Below, in pieces: positions 36,830 through 47,489 of a stretch of 64,000 nucleotides of DNA. The stretch spans positions 19,222,990-19,286,989 of the forward strand of contig OX393562.1 of NCBI GenBank assembly GCA_947652115.1, given 5' to 3'. The position numbers were made by a program, and so were the translations under genes. The notes beneath the pieces were generated by a model. It ran no database searches and had not been told where the DNA came from. It saw nothing but the letters and a program-made list of their open reading frames with translations. This DNA comes from Blastomussa wellsi (lineage: Eukaryota > Cnidaria > Anthozoa > Scleractinia > Plerogyridae). How positions within the stretch are numbered: the stretch's first letter is position 1; each line of letters begins with the position of its first letter.

Positions 36830-37130
36830 AGCCAAATCACTGTACTCAAAAAGACTTAAAGGGTTGTGTTGACAGTTTACCTTGATATAGCTGTCTTATC
36901 TAGAACGTTTTGTAGAATCATTGCTTGTAAACGAGTGTCAAATCCTTTGATTAGAAGTTTCGTTCTCTAAATAATTGTAATAGCCAAACCACGACCACGG
37001 TATTTAAAGACTTAAAATTTGTTCTCCGAGTTGTGTGGACAGTTTACTTTGTAATTGCTGGTTTGATATAGCAGTAGTTTTTCGTTTTGTAGAATCATTG
37101 CTTGGAAACGAGTGTAATAAATAAGTTTTA
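36830..37130 (+). repeat. Local tandem duplication
   Basis: Two diverged copies both contain AGCCAAA(T/C)CAC and GTTTTGTAGAATCATTGCTT followed by (G/T)(T/G)AAACGAGTGT. No coding sense. Confidence 0.55.
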
Positions 37131-37629
37131 GTTCAGTGTTTAGTTTCATTGATTGTAATTTATTTAATAAAACAAAGCAACAATAAAAATATTTTTGAAC
37201 TAATTTAATAATTCTTTGTCTTTTTCTTCATTTGTTAAACAAATAATTTAAAAAAACCGCGCTCTTAAAAGGGGCCTGGTAACTAGTCAAAATGTAGGCT
37301 ATCTCTAGTACTATATTTTGCCTATGTAGGGTTGCCGAAAAGGAAAAAAATTCTGCGAGTTTAAACAGAGTCTTGTCAGAAATCAAACATATACTTTTGA
37401 CTTTTGATGGGACAAATCCGTTTACACAGTGCAAGATTTTTCCCGCCAAAAGACTTAGTATATTTTTGAATCAAAACAAGACACCATTCAAAAGCGCAGC
37501 CTTTTTTTCCTAAGGAAAATTTCCCGCAAAAAGACTTAGTTGTTTCCGACGCTTTTGGCCCCTTTTAAAAGCGCGATCATTTTGCGAACAACAACTCCAA
37601 ATTCTTAACTGAAGCCGCGGCTATCACTA

Positions 37630-40600
37630 GCCAAATAATTTAGAGACTTTATTTCAACAGTTCAACGCTTTGCTTTTCTTTGCTTGTTGATGACGATGCC
37701 TACCCTGCTACTGAACCTGAAAGAAAGAAAACAAGATAAAATGAATGTAAACATCGAATAAGCTAATTCGTGAAGCTACAGTTTCCACCCGCAATTCCAA
37801 TGATTCCTGGCTCAGTAAACTTAATAAATAATAAATCGTCTAATAATAAATTTGATGATTTAATCAAATTAATCCGCTTCAGTTATGATATCCAAAACCC
37901 TTGAAAATCGAACAAGTCAGAAATTACATAATCGCTTAATTTAGTTGCACGGAATTTCAATGCACGAAGAGTTGAATGAATCATTTGGCAGTTCATATCG
38001 GGCCTTGAAAATGAAATAAAAAAGATAATTTTGAATTAATTGTTACGCTTAACTCTTCCAGTCCCAAGTTTAAAAAATATTAATTCTCCTTACTTTCTGA
38101 ATTTACTTACTTTGAGAATTTGGCACTATTGTATTCATAGATTTGTTTGTTGGTATTTAACATGGTCAGCCCAAATGATCAGATCAGGTTAGGATAAAGG
38201 AGAAACAATAATAAACAACAACAGAAACACTGGAAAACTGCTCAGTATTTATCATGACATTACATTTAACCTGTTTTCTAACATTTAAACTGGCAAGATG
38301 CGAAATAATTTGTGGACCACAGTATTTTGTTTTAGCCAAAACAGGCGAATACCCTAATAAAGTTCCAAGTTCGAGCTCGACATACAAATTCTCCATAATC
38401 CATACGGTTGCCTTGCATAGATTTCTTTGAAAGCAGTCATGAGAATCTGGTAGTTCATAAAGACAAAACAGTATAGAAGATTGGTATAATTTTGAGTACT
38501 CCAGTCACTTTTCTTTTTGGCCGGGTATTGATATTGTACCCAAGAAAAACTATTGACTCAGTTACGCCAAGTAATAATCAAACGAAGCCATGAGAAAGTT
38601 TGACAGAAAGTTCAACGCCATTGATTTACATCTAACTGCATCGCTTACTACATCGATACTATAGCCCGTGCCCTAATTCGGAGATGCCTACATACACAGA
38701 TTTCGTATTTTTATAGCGATACAGTATGTTAAACAGAAAAGCAATCAGACAATTCAGTTTTTGCAAACATCACGAGACAGTTTTACAAATGCCTCTCGTA
38801 TGTTTACAGGCACAACAGATTACAATTTTCAAGGCTTTCTGAAAACTAACATTGTTTAGTGAGAAACTCGCAGTTTTTCAGCTTCCAGCTTCAGTATCTC
38901 CAAGAAGAATGCCAATTTTTATTAAATGTCCCTCTGGCTCAAGTAATAATTTAGCTTTTCAAATCAAGTTCTTTCGGAGAAGAGCCTCTGTTTAGCTTCA
39001 TTTAATTCTTTTATGTCATTTGATCAAAAAAAGTCTATTTGGTTTCCAAGGAAACGAAGTTACCATAGCAACGATAACGATAACCTTCAATTCAGCAAAA
39101 TCAAAATATGAACTGCAGGAAATAAATTTATTTCCTGCAGAAATTTAGACCAGAAACTCTTCTCCAAGTAACCAGACAGTTTACCACACGTGAAGTTTGG
39201 GGTACATCAAAGAAAAGTTAAGAAAAACGAAGATGAGGTGCTGTTAAAGGGGCTTTAAATTCAATTATTATTATTGCAAAGACCGTGAAACAAATTTAAT
39301 GCTAAACTGAACATTAAAACAAATTTTAATCCCCTTAGGAATGCACACAAACACTAGTATTTTATTTGCCAATTAAAAAAAAATGAAAATAACAATTTCA
39401 CTTTCGAGCTTATCTATAGGTCGACCAAACCTCATATTGTTTCTTACCTTCTCGTCATACTAAATATTTTCATCATGCAGGTTTTAAAAACCTTCCATAA
39501 GTAATATTTCTGTATATACAGTGCAAATTGTGGTCACGCGATACGTAGAATGACTGCAATTTTTCATTTGTAGCCGTAAACCGTAATATGCAAACATTTC
39601 TTCGCAAAGAAATCCCTAAACAGTTCACAAAAAGAAGAAAACAATTATAACACTTGCGTTTTACGGGTTTCATTTAAATTTGGACTTAAGGTAGCTCTAA
39701 ACTGTTTCCTGCATTTCTCAGCACCTGAACTTTGACGGATCAATAGTATGATCTTTTTTTCAGTTGAGGCAACAATTATGGTATGCAACAGAACAATTTG
39801 TGGTAATTTTCTTGTCATTGCAGGTTACCATAGCAACAGCATAACTTCAGTACACCCTTAATATGCGAATCTTAAACTTTGTTTACAATATTTTTCTCAT
39901 TAGCATACGGGCATCAGTTTTTGATCGAGCTACAAAAATATCAGCTCTGAATATTGTAAGAGCATGACGCGTTTAACTGTTCCGAAGAAGTCGAGCCCGT
40001 TAAACTATAACTTTTGTGTAACAACGCGAGTTTCAAAACTCAAAATTTTCTCAAATATTCAATCACTTTTTTCGAAAGGACTCTCGCAGATTTTTTTCAA
40101 ACATTGCAGTCTTTAAGATCTATAAGGGACATTGAGTCGTTTTAAAAGTCTTTGGTCTCGGTTTGAGAAATGGCCGATATTCAAAATCCATGACGTCATC
40201 GCTTGGTGAGCTTCTGAAAAAACTGAGATGAGCCACCTTAAATTTATTTTTACAGTTGTCAAACAGTAAGTTATCTGAATCGTGATGCCAAAAAAATTAT
40301 ATATGTCTGGTTCATTGTCTACTTTTCTCCTTTTACGTGCTTCAACTATTTATCTACTCTCCTCAATTAAACCCCAGTCAAAACAGATGAGGTACAACAG
40401 CTTCAGAAGCCATAATCATATCGTTATCATTCTGATAATACAACTGATCATGAGCTATGAATTCTACCAGGGGCATAGATTGCGAACGCGACATTCTTCA
40501 TATAAAAAAAGAAGTGCAATCGAATATCAGATTTGAGCTATTATTTCAAGTGTTGTAAAGTTTGGAATATTAAGTACCGTCCTATATTCTGGCTAGAGAC

Positions 40601-43600
40601 TACGTCAAAACTCCAGTCACGCCTAATGTGACATTGAATTGTTTCATTTACTGCGACAAACAGTGGCAATAAACGTTGTTTATTATACTAAGAGACTTTT
40701 TTTACTAAACTGAAAGACTGCTAAAATCGCCTTATTTTATATTTAATTTTGGTTATTACCCTCAAAAATTAACTGCGTCTTATACGGTTTGCAAGACCTG
40801 TTCGTAGCACAATAGAATTCGCTGATACGTTACTGCATGCTTATAAAATCGATCACAATACTTAGCAAACACACAATTTGATGGAGATGTAAATCATTAA
40901 ACGACAATAAACCAGAAATTGCCGACAACAAGATAAGAAAAACCCTTGTTCAAAGCGAAAACTACTACTACAGGTGGACGAATGTCTTGATACGATCAAT
41001 CCAGATATGTAAACAGAACGGAAATAAAAACTGTATTTACCAAAGCTGCAGAGAAGTTCTTTGCCAATTAATATTTTGCAGTTTTTTCACCATCAATGAA
41101 AATAACCTATAACGTTCGGGAAAGACAAGCAATTTAAAGACGGAATAAGGATCGCGGACGAGTATCAAGTGCAAATAAAGTTCAATTCCCAGAGGACTGC
41201 AGACGGTCGCCCTACATTCACTTATTTATAGACAAAAGGAAACAGTACTCACCTTTTGCTAATCATATTTAAAGGCCTTTTTTTATATAGTTCAAGTTTT
41301 CCAGGGAACATCATTCAAAAACAGAACTGTTGAAAAGAGAAAGACAATGTTTAATATAAGGAAGTGGGCAGGATCGGTGCACAGAACTGTTTTGACAACG
41401 GAACAGCTATATAAGTTTGCAAGACAGCTATGGATGTATCGTGCATTGAAAATAGAAACGAATTTGGTTGATGCAGGCGTACGGGCCGGGGAGCTGCAGC
41501 CCCCCCCCCCCCCCCCCCCCAAATTTTGTACAGATTAGAAAATTTGGGCAAGGCAGCTTGGGAGAATTTTTTGGGCAAATGGTTCGCCCCCCCGCACCTG
41601 GCAAAAAATTGCCCGTACGCCAACTTGCAGGTTCAGATAACCTACCAAATTTAAGATTCAAGGTGATCAGTTTCATTTTGGGGTCGCCACGAAGCTCTTC
41701 GGAACGTCTCGTAGGATTGGCTGGGAAAATTATATACAAACAACAGTAACAATGGACCAATGTATCAAGACTCAATGAAATTAGAGGTTCCGAGGAGATT
41801 CATGACAACTGGGATCATTTTTGATCAGATCCTCTTTTGTTCGTTTAAATCAGTGCCCCGTTGCGAAGGTCCCCGAAACTAGTTTGAATGTTTGGTCAGT
41901 TCCTAGGAATAAGGCTCGACTGTCTTGACACTGTCAGCCTCGATAATGATACATGTATGGATGTAAACAGATCGAACAAAATGAAAAACTACTTACCTAA
42001 ATTCCCAGCAGTAGAGAAATTCTTTGGCAGCGAAGGTGAAACAATCGTCCGTGAAATAATCCGGATCCTGCTATAACTAGAAAGAGAAAGGCGGTGTACT
42101 TTTTAAAATAATGAAGGAATGGACAGGATCATGGGCCATATAGCAATGTTCGTCGTTTCGTCATCTGTTGTCATTAATGTGCCAACCAGAGGTTGATTGG
42201 CCGTCGAAACAAAAGGTTCTTTTGTTCCAGCAGTTGGCATATTTGAATATCAAAAGAAGTGTTTGTAAACAGTGAGTATCGCTACACAACATATACGTAA
42301 ATTGTTCGTGAAAAGTGTCTTATCCGGCGCAGTGTAGTCACTGAAATCTTAAAAAAGTCAGTATAGTGTGCTCACCTCTTGCCATAATACAGAGGCAGTT
42401 CTCTGACCGGCATGAGGCGTATAGGGCCGCAGGATGTGGAGTTGTTCCTTGGATCTGAAGTGTCACCATCAATCCAATCCTATGCATCTACGCACGGTGA
42501 AAGTAAACAAAGTTATATGAAAGTTAATCAGTTAAGAATTAGGGGGTGAATGTGAATTTGTATGAACTGAATTTTAAAGATAGGTCAAGAAAGGATTAGA
42601 AAAGAAAAGTTGTTTAAGAACGACATCAAAAAGTCGACCCCCCCCCCCCCCCAACAATTCTATAAATGAACAGAGGGATTTGGTTTGCTCGACACGCCAA
42701 CGAGATATTTGCGTTAAGTCAAAGAGAAGTAATTAAAACCCACGGCCTTCATGTGTACCTCGCCTTTACAGGCAAAAAAATAAAATAAAATCAATGAGTA
42801 ACTGGGATTCATCAAATATTGAGACACGAGAGTTTGGTAGTAAATCTAAATAATATTCAGTGCTGGTTATTTTCTATATTACTGTTCACGCCACCCCGAG
42901 TCAGCCCAGTGACGTGTGCTTCCGGTAGGAGCAATGTATTGATGCTTGTAGAAAAAGAAACTGTTTGATCGCTCAGTCGAAAGAATGGATCGGATTTTAG
43001 ATGGGGGTCACTTTGGCAATAAAAATATTGTCTCTCAATTATTCCATAGTCCATTCCAGGTTTAGCGTTGTGAGGGAAACTGTTCGACACTATCGATTTG
43101 AACTTATGAGCGATTGCTAGATTAGCCATTTGGACGAGCAAGAATGGACTTTCTCGCCTATCTGCAAAGACATGAAACAAAATATGTCGGAACCCCAAAA
43201 ATTTCAAGGAACAACAATACGCACAGAAACCCTCAACTTGTTGTCGAATTTTCATGAATATATTTACTGGCCATTTGCTCACAGAAATATGTTCAACTTT
43301 TTCGTCGGTCAAGCAGCATTCTTAAAACGAACTAGATTGACTATGAAATACTAAACGATTTGAAGGCTTTTAACTGCTTACTGCAAAGAAGAGAACTATT
43401 CGTACAGCGAAATAACTGAATTGTTTGTTGAATACTTGAGAATATCGAGAGTGAACACGAGGGCCACTTCAGCTCAATTTTACTCAACTTTGCCTCTTCT
43501 TAGACAAAATGAAAAGGCTTTTAACTTACCTTCTAAATCGTTCAAAGTTTCCAACTCTGTGCGCAGCAGAAAACGTTTTCCCAATCCATAACTCCGGCGA

Positions 43601-43617
43601 CCCTTCAAGCAAAACAT
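37630..43617 (-). other. Candidate spliced minus-strand transcript, unassigned
   Basis: Exon-like segments on the minus strand are 43617-43530 (ends AGAAG|GTAAGT), about 42480-42376 (ends GGCAAGAG|GTGAGC), 42073-41997 (between TTATAG and GTAAGTAG), a piece ending at 41041, and a terminal segment starting at about 37718 after TTTCTTTCAG. The last has AATAAA within 90 bp. Short open frames exist in each, but I could not choose one consistent phase, and no domain is recognisable. It may be a lncRNA or a small peptide gene. Confidence 0.25.
41495..41522. repeat. Poly-C tract
   Basis: A C run of about 22 bp. Proline- and glycine-rich open frames across it on both strands are artefacts of the homopolymer. 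Confidence 0.8.
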
Positions 43618-43839
43618 GGCTCGACGAAGCAGGGGACAGTTGCTCACGTGTGATAAAATTGAATAAATTAATTTTGCATCAAGTTTTACAGTTGGTCAAA
43701 TGCAAATTACGGAGAAGGGATGTATTCGAACTTGTTTGAACTGCAAAAAAAAATTGCAGAAAGCTCACTATATTGCAAATCCGACAAGGTACGATCGACA
43801 GTTCATTTGTATGTAGCTATTGTCATCACTTACGTGTAC

Positions 43840-44021
43840 ACACACCAAAATAATGGTTTGTCACAGCAATTTTGCAGTTTGTTTTAACTTATCGCTGGAA
43901 GCCGAGTTTACACTAAACTCGGCTCCAAAATGTCGCCGAGTTTAGTGTAAACGGCTTCCAGCGATAAGTTAAAACAAACTGCAAAATTGTGCTGTGTCCA
44001 GAACCAGTATTTTGGTGTGTG
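43840..44021. repeat. Long near-perfect hairpin next to virus-like ORFs
   Basis: The arms run from CACACCAAAATA inward to AACTCGGC and back to TATTTTGGTGTGTG, about 80 nt each with a loop of about 10 nt. The inner 55 nt are almost identical. A third, diverged copy of one arm (GTAAACGGCTTCCAGCGATA) follows at 44041. It lies about 200 bp before the first virus-like start codon. Confidence 0.8.
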
Positions 44022-44228
44022 TTATTTCCTGGAGTTTATTGTAAACGGCTTCCAGCGATAAGGGAAACAAATTGCAAACTTGCTGTGTCCAGAACCAGTA
44101 CTTTCATATGTGTGAAAAAGCAAATAGCACAGAAGTAAACAAAAGAGTGTGACCCCAACGAAGCGAGCGGATGTGTGCCAGAATTAATTTCCAATTGAAG
44201 AAATATCTGCACAAGTATATACGCCAAT

Positions 44229-45057
44229 ATGGCTGCCGCAAATTATACATTCGCTGTTTTGCAAATGTTTTATGGTCCAATAACGAGGCAGGAAAACAGA
44301 AACCTACGTCAACCATTACAACGACAACTGGTTGTATTATATGACGGGTTTCTATTATCACAAAGTAATTTCCGGGAATGGCTTGGTGTTTGGAGAATGG
44401 ATGTATCCGAAGGAAATCCAAACAACAAAGATTTATTAGTGTTTGCAAGAGAAAATAAAGCAAGGTTCACTGATTTGGTTGAACAAGAACTCCAAAAGTT
44501 AAAAAGCGTGAAAGTAAGTTTCGGGTTAGAAGTAAAGTTTTCAAGAGAAAGAAACGATGAAACGCAACACATGAAACATTATTTTAAAGAAAAAGAACCA
44601 CACGTTTTTAACAGGGATGATGAAGAACTGATAAAACAAAAATTCAATGAATTCATTGAAAGAACAAAGGGAGAAATAGAAAACTGGTCTGTGGAGGGAT
44701 CAGGATGGGAAGTTGAAATAATAAAGACTCCGTTCGTGAATGTCGCACGCTATCAACCGCTGCGCGGAGGAAATTATTTGCCTCTTCCGCCCAATCTGGC
44801 AAACAAGAAGGCCATAGTCAACGTGCAAAACAGGGATATCGAATGTTTGAAGTGGGTACTAAGAGCTGCTTTATTCCCTCCAAAAGATGGAAAGAACCCA
44901 CAAAGACCAAGCAAATATCCGGTTAACGATGGTATCAACCACAATGGCATCGATTTCCCAACACCGGTGAAACAGATAGACAAGCTTGAGGCGCAAAACA
45001 AAGGCCTCGCAATAAATTTCTTTGGCTGGGAAAACAACTGTGTGATAGTACACAGGA
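44229..45057 (+). pseudogene. N-terminal fragment of a large virus-like element ORF
   Basis: About 276 codons are open, starting MAAANYTFAVLQMFYG. Conserved-looking blocks are LRGGNYLPLPPNLANKKAIV, NVQNRDIECLKWVLRAALFP, and NGIDFPTPVKQIDKLEAQNK followed by NFFGWEN. From memory of cnidarian genomes, such segments form the N-terminal part of long proteins in virus-like transposons that continue into a protein-primed type B DNA polymerase. I cannot confirm that here. The frame runs straight into a Penelope-like terminal repeat at 45058, and no polymerase motif follows, so the gene is dead. Confidence 0.55.
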
Positions 45058-45232
45058 TAATAGAGGGGGTAAGTTTCTAAAGAAACTATAGTGCTGCGTC
45101 GGTGGGAAGTATAACAATATAATTTGGTTTTATCAACTGGGTTGATAATGTAAATTGGCCACCGTAAATAGATTCAAGAGCTGACGTTTCAAGCGTTAGC
45201 CCTTTGTCGGAGCGAATCCGACGAAGTCCTCA
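45058..45232 (-). mobile_element. Solo Penelope-like terminal repeat inside the virus-like element
   Basis: The segment from TAGAGGGGGTAAGTTTCTAA to GGAGCGAA is the terminal unit seen at 14933, 26595 and 27215. It cuts the ORF that starts at 44229. Confidence 0.8.
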
Positions 45233-45304
45233 TTTTCATTTCATTGGCGGCTTCCCTTTCCAGTTATCGCCCCGCACAGAAAAAAAGTTCGCTGCCGGTT
45301 CCGG

Positions 45305-45365
45305 CAGTTCCATTTTAAGACGCTGCACCGAGTTTGAAGAAAATATTCAACAACTCAGTGGATAT
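45305..45365 (+). repeat. 61-bp direct repeat, first copy (second copy 45774-45834)
   Basis: Both copies run from CAGTTCCATTTTAAGACGC to CAACTCAGTGGATAT with no difference that I can see, 469 bp apart. The second copy's length is not a multiple of three, and it sits exactly where the reading frame of the structural-type gene changes. Confidence 0.85.
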
Positions 45366-46638
45366 TTATGTCTCCCCTGACCAGTATTTTACAACAAAGT
45401 TCAGAGAGGTATTCCAAAAGGAACAACAGAAGTTCAAAACGTCAAAGCCCGCAAAAAAATGGCTGGCGGGGCCAAATCTTTCTTTCTGGGAACAGCAGCT
45501 GAACTTTGCAGTGTGGTGCGCGACGACAGGTTGCGGAATCTCACGAGAAGTATTTGACAAAGACAACACAACGCTGAATCTGCCGCCGCAGGTGCGGGCT
45601 TTCTACATCTTCCACGTGTATTTCACGGTTCGGCGAATCCTCTTCCAGCTCGGAGGCATCCAAAGCGTGAGTGCGCTGCCCGGCGACCCAACATGGAGTC
45701 AGTCCAACAACAACCATGACGTGGCGTCTTACAAAAGATTGTGCGCAGAGTTCGGCGTTCCCCCGTCAACCGACAGTTCCATTTTAAGACGCTGCACCGA
45801 GTTTGAAGAAAATATTCAACAACTCAGTGGATATCGTCCGCTTCACGAGGGTACCAAACCACGGGCTGGGGAGCGTTTACATTTATTGCCGCGACCCTTT
45901 CATTTTGAACGTGCCCTATCCATCGGCAAAAGCAAAATTCGACGACGAGGACCCAAGGGCGTTAGAAAAGGGGATTTCAGTTTGTTTCATAAGAAACGAC
46001 GCCGCGGAAGAGCAATTCAACTGGTTCGCGCCCAAAATCTCGGCAGGTTTGACCCAGGCGGGTTTGTCGCGAATAAACCAGTCGATAGAGGCGTTCGTGT
46101 ATTGCATTTTGGGCGCGCAAGTCAACGTCCACAGCAGCATCCTGGGCGAAGGGGGGCGCGCAAAGGAGGCGCAGAGCGAGTTCCTCGTCTTGGTGGAAGA
46201 CGCAGTGAGGCAGCCTGACCTGGCAAAAAGCGTGCAGCGTTATCAACTGGCGGTCGAAGAAGCAAAGGTACGGTTGAACCTTGCTGTGTGCCCGGAGGCC
46301 TGGCTGATGCCCGCGCAGAAAGCACGGTTGGCTACAACAACAGATTGAAACAGGAGATTCAGGGCATGAAGCTGGGGGTCAACGACGGGGCAAACAAAAG
46401 CACAAAAAAAGCGGCGCTTCAGCTGATGGGTGGCGGGGAATCGAAAACAAACCGGCCAAACAGTCACCCTTCGAATCCGATTCACAAAGCCGCAGTGAAG
46501 AAAAAAGAGCCAGCGCCTGTGTCCCAAACAGCAGCGGAACCAACGCCAACGCCAACGGCTGGCTCCGGCAGCCAGACACATCTCGACAACAAAATAGCTG
46601 TCGTTGTTGGCGCGGTTGCAGTTGCGGGTTTGGCATTT
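45305..46638 (+). pseudogene. Virus-like structural-type protein gene, frameshifted
   Basis: Three open segments in different frames cover one coding region. The first (45334 to about 45780) has VSPDQYFTTKFREVFQKEQ, WLAGPNLSFWEQQLNFAVW and ASYKRLCAEFGVPPSTD. The second (about 45835-46310) has HGLGSVYIYC, FNWFAPKISAGLTQAGLSRI and EAFVYCILGAQVNVHSSILG. The third (about 46325-46638) is a Lys-rich segment, a Pro/Thr linker and a hydrophobic C-terminus (KIAVVVGAVAVAGLAF). GC content is clearly higher than the surroundings. A 61-bp repeated segment at 45774 breaks the frame. A virion structural role is inference from its neighbours and the membrane-tail layout. Confidence 0.5.
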
Positions 46639-46648
46639 TGACATTGCG

Positions 46649-47479
46649 TTAACGCTGCTGCTCGACCAGAAATGCCACAACACCCAAAATCAGAAGCCAG
46701 GCGTGCTCTGCCAGAAAAGAGACGACCTCCCCGGCAGCTTTGAATAGGAAAGAAACAATCGAGCCAATCAAACCGGGAAGGATTCCAGCAAGTTTTTTGC
46801 CAATATCTTTCAAGCCATTTCCCAAGGCTTTGCCGGTGGCTTTCAGCGACGAGTTGATGGCGCCAACGACAGCACCAATCGTGACACCAGCGGCAAGAAG
46901 GACTGCCGTTGCGGTCACGCGGTATTTTTTGAAGATCTCTTTGACCCTCTCTCGAAGTGGAAGCGCACTTTCTCTTTCCTCAATCTGCATTTGCAGACGC
47001 GCAAGCTCCTCGGTTCTTTCCGCAACTCTTGCTTCCGCTGCTTCTTTGTCAGAGGTTGAGGCGTTCTCATCGTTGATTACAGCCCTATCTTCAGCATTTT
47101 GACGTTGAAGTTCATCAAGCGTTCTCGTGTCGTTTAGATTTTGTTGAAGAGCGTTTCTTGCTTTTTCTGTCTCAAGAATGCCTGCTCTGATTTTATCAAC
47201 CTTTTCTTGTGCTTTTGCTTTATTTTTTACAAGTTTTCCGATTGAAGCCAACTCTTTCTTTTCGTTTTCGAGATCAGTTTGAAGATTTTTTTTCAGTTGC
47301 TTTAGTCTGTGCAGGTCTGCCTCACTTTCAAGATTTGAACCATGTTCATCATGAAAAGTATCAATTCTTGCTTGAGTTTTCTAAATTTTGTTTTCCAGAT
47401 TTTGAACCTCTTGTTCAGTTTTTTCTTTTTCTGCAGCAATTTTTTGAGCCTCTTTTTCTTGTTGTTCGGCCTCTCTCAT
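46649..47479 (-). pseudogene. Coiled-coil plus membrane protein of the virus-like element, one internal stop
   Basis: The frame from ATG at 47479 to the stop at 46649 would be 277 codons, with a single TAG at 47383-47381 (codon 33). The N-terminal two thirds is heptad-like and charged (EAEQQEKEAQKIAAEKEK; later RLQMQIEERES). Then come a hydrophobic stretch (ATAVLLAAGVTIGAVVGAI), a Gly/Lys linker, and a second long hydrophobic segment ending WLLILGVVAFLVEQQR. It converges on the structural-type gene with only about 10 bp between stops, a compact layout unlike host genes. A minor virion or membrane-active role is a guess from layout. Confidence 0.5.
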
Positions 47480-47489
47480 AGTGAAACAC

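Noticed and set aside
41292..41775. Gly- and Pro-rich frames on both strands
   Set aside because: They arise from a poly-C tract at about 41501-41521.
42857..43312. 151-codon minus-strand frame
   Set aside because: It has no recognisable domain, and its position does not fit the splice sites of the candidate transcript around it.
45916..46683. Minus-strand frames opposite the structural-type gene
   Set aside because: They are antisense by-products of the GC-rich coding strand, with no domain of their own.
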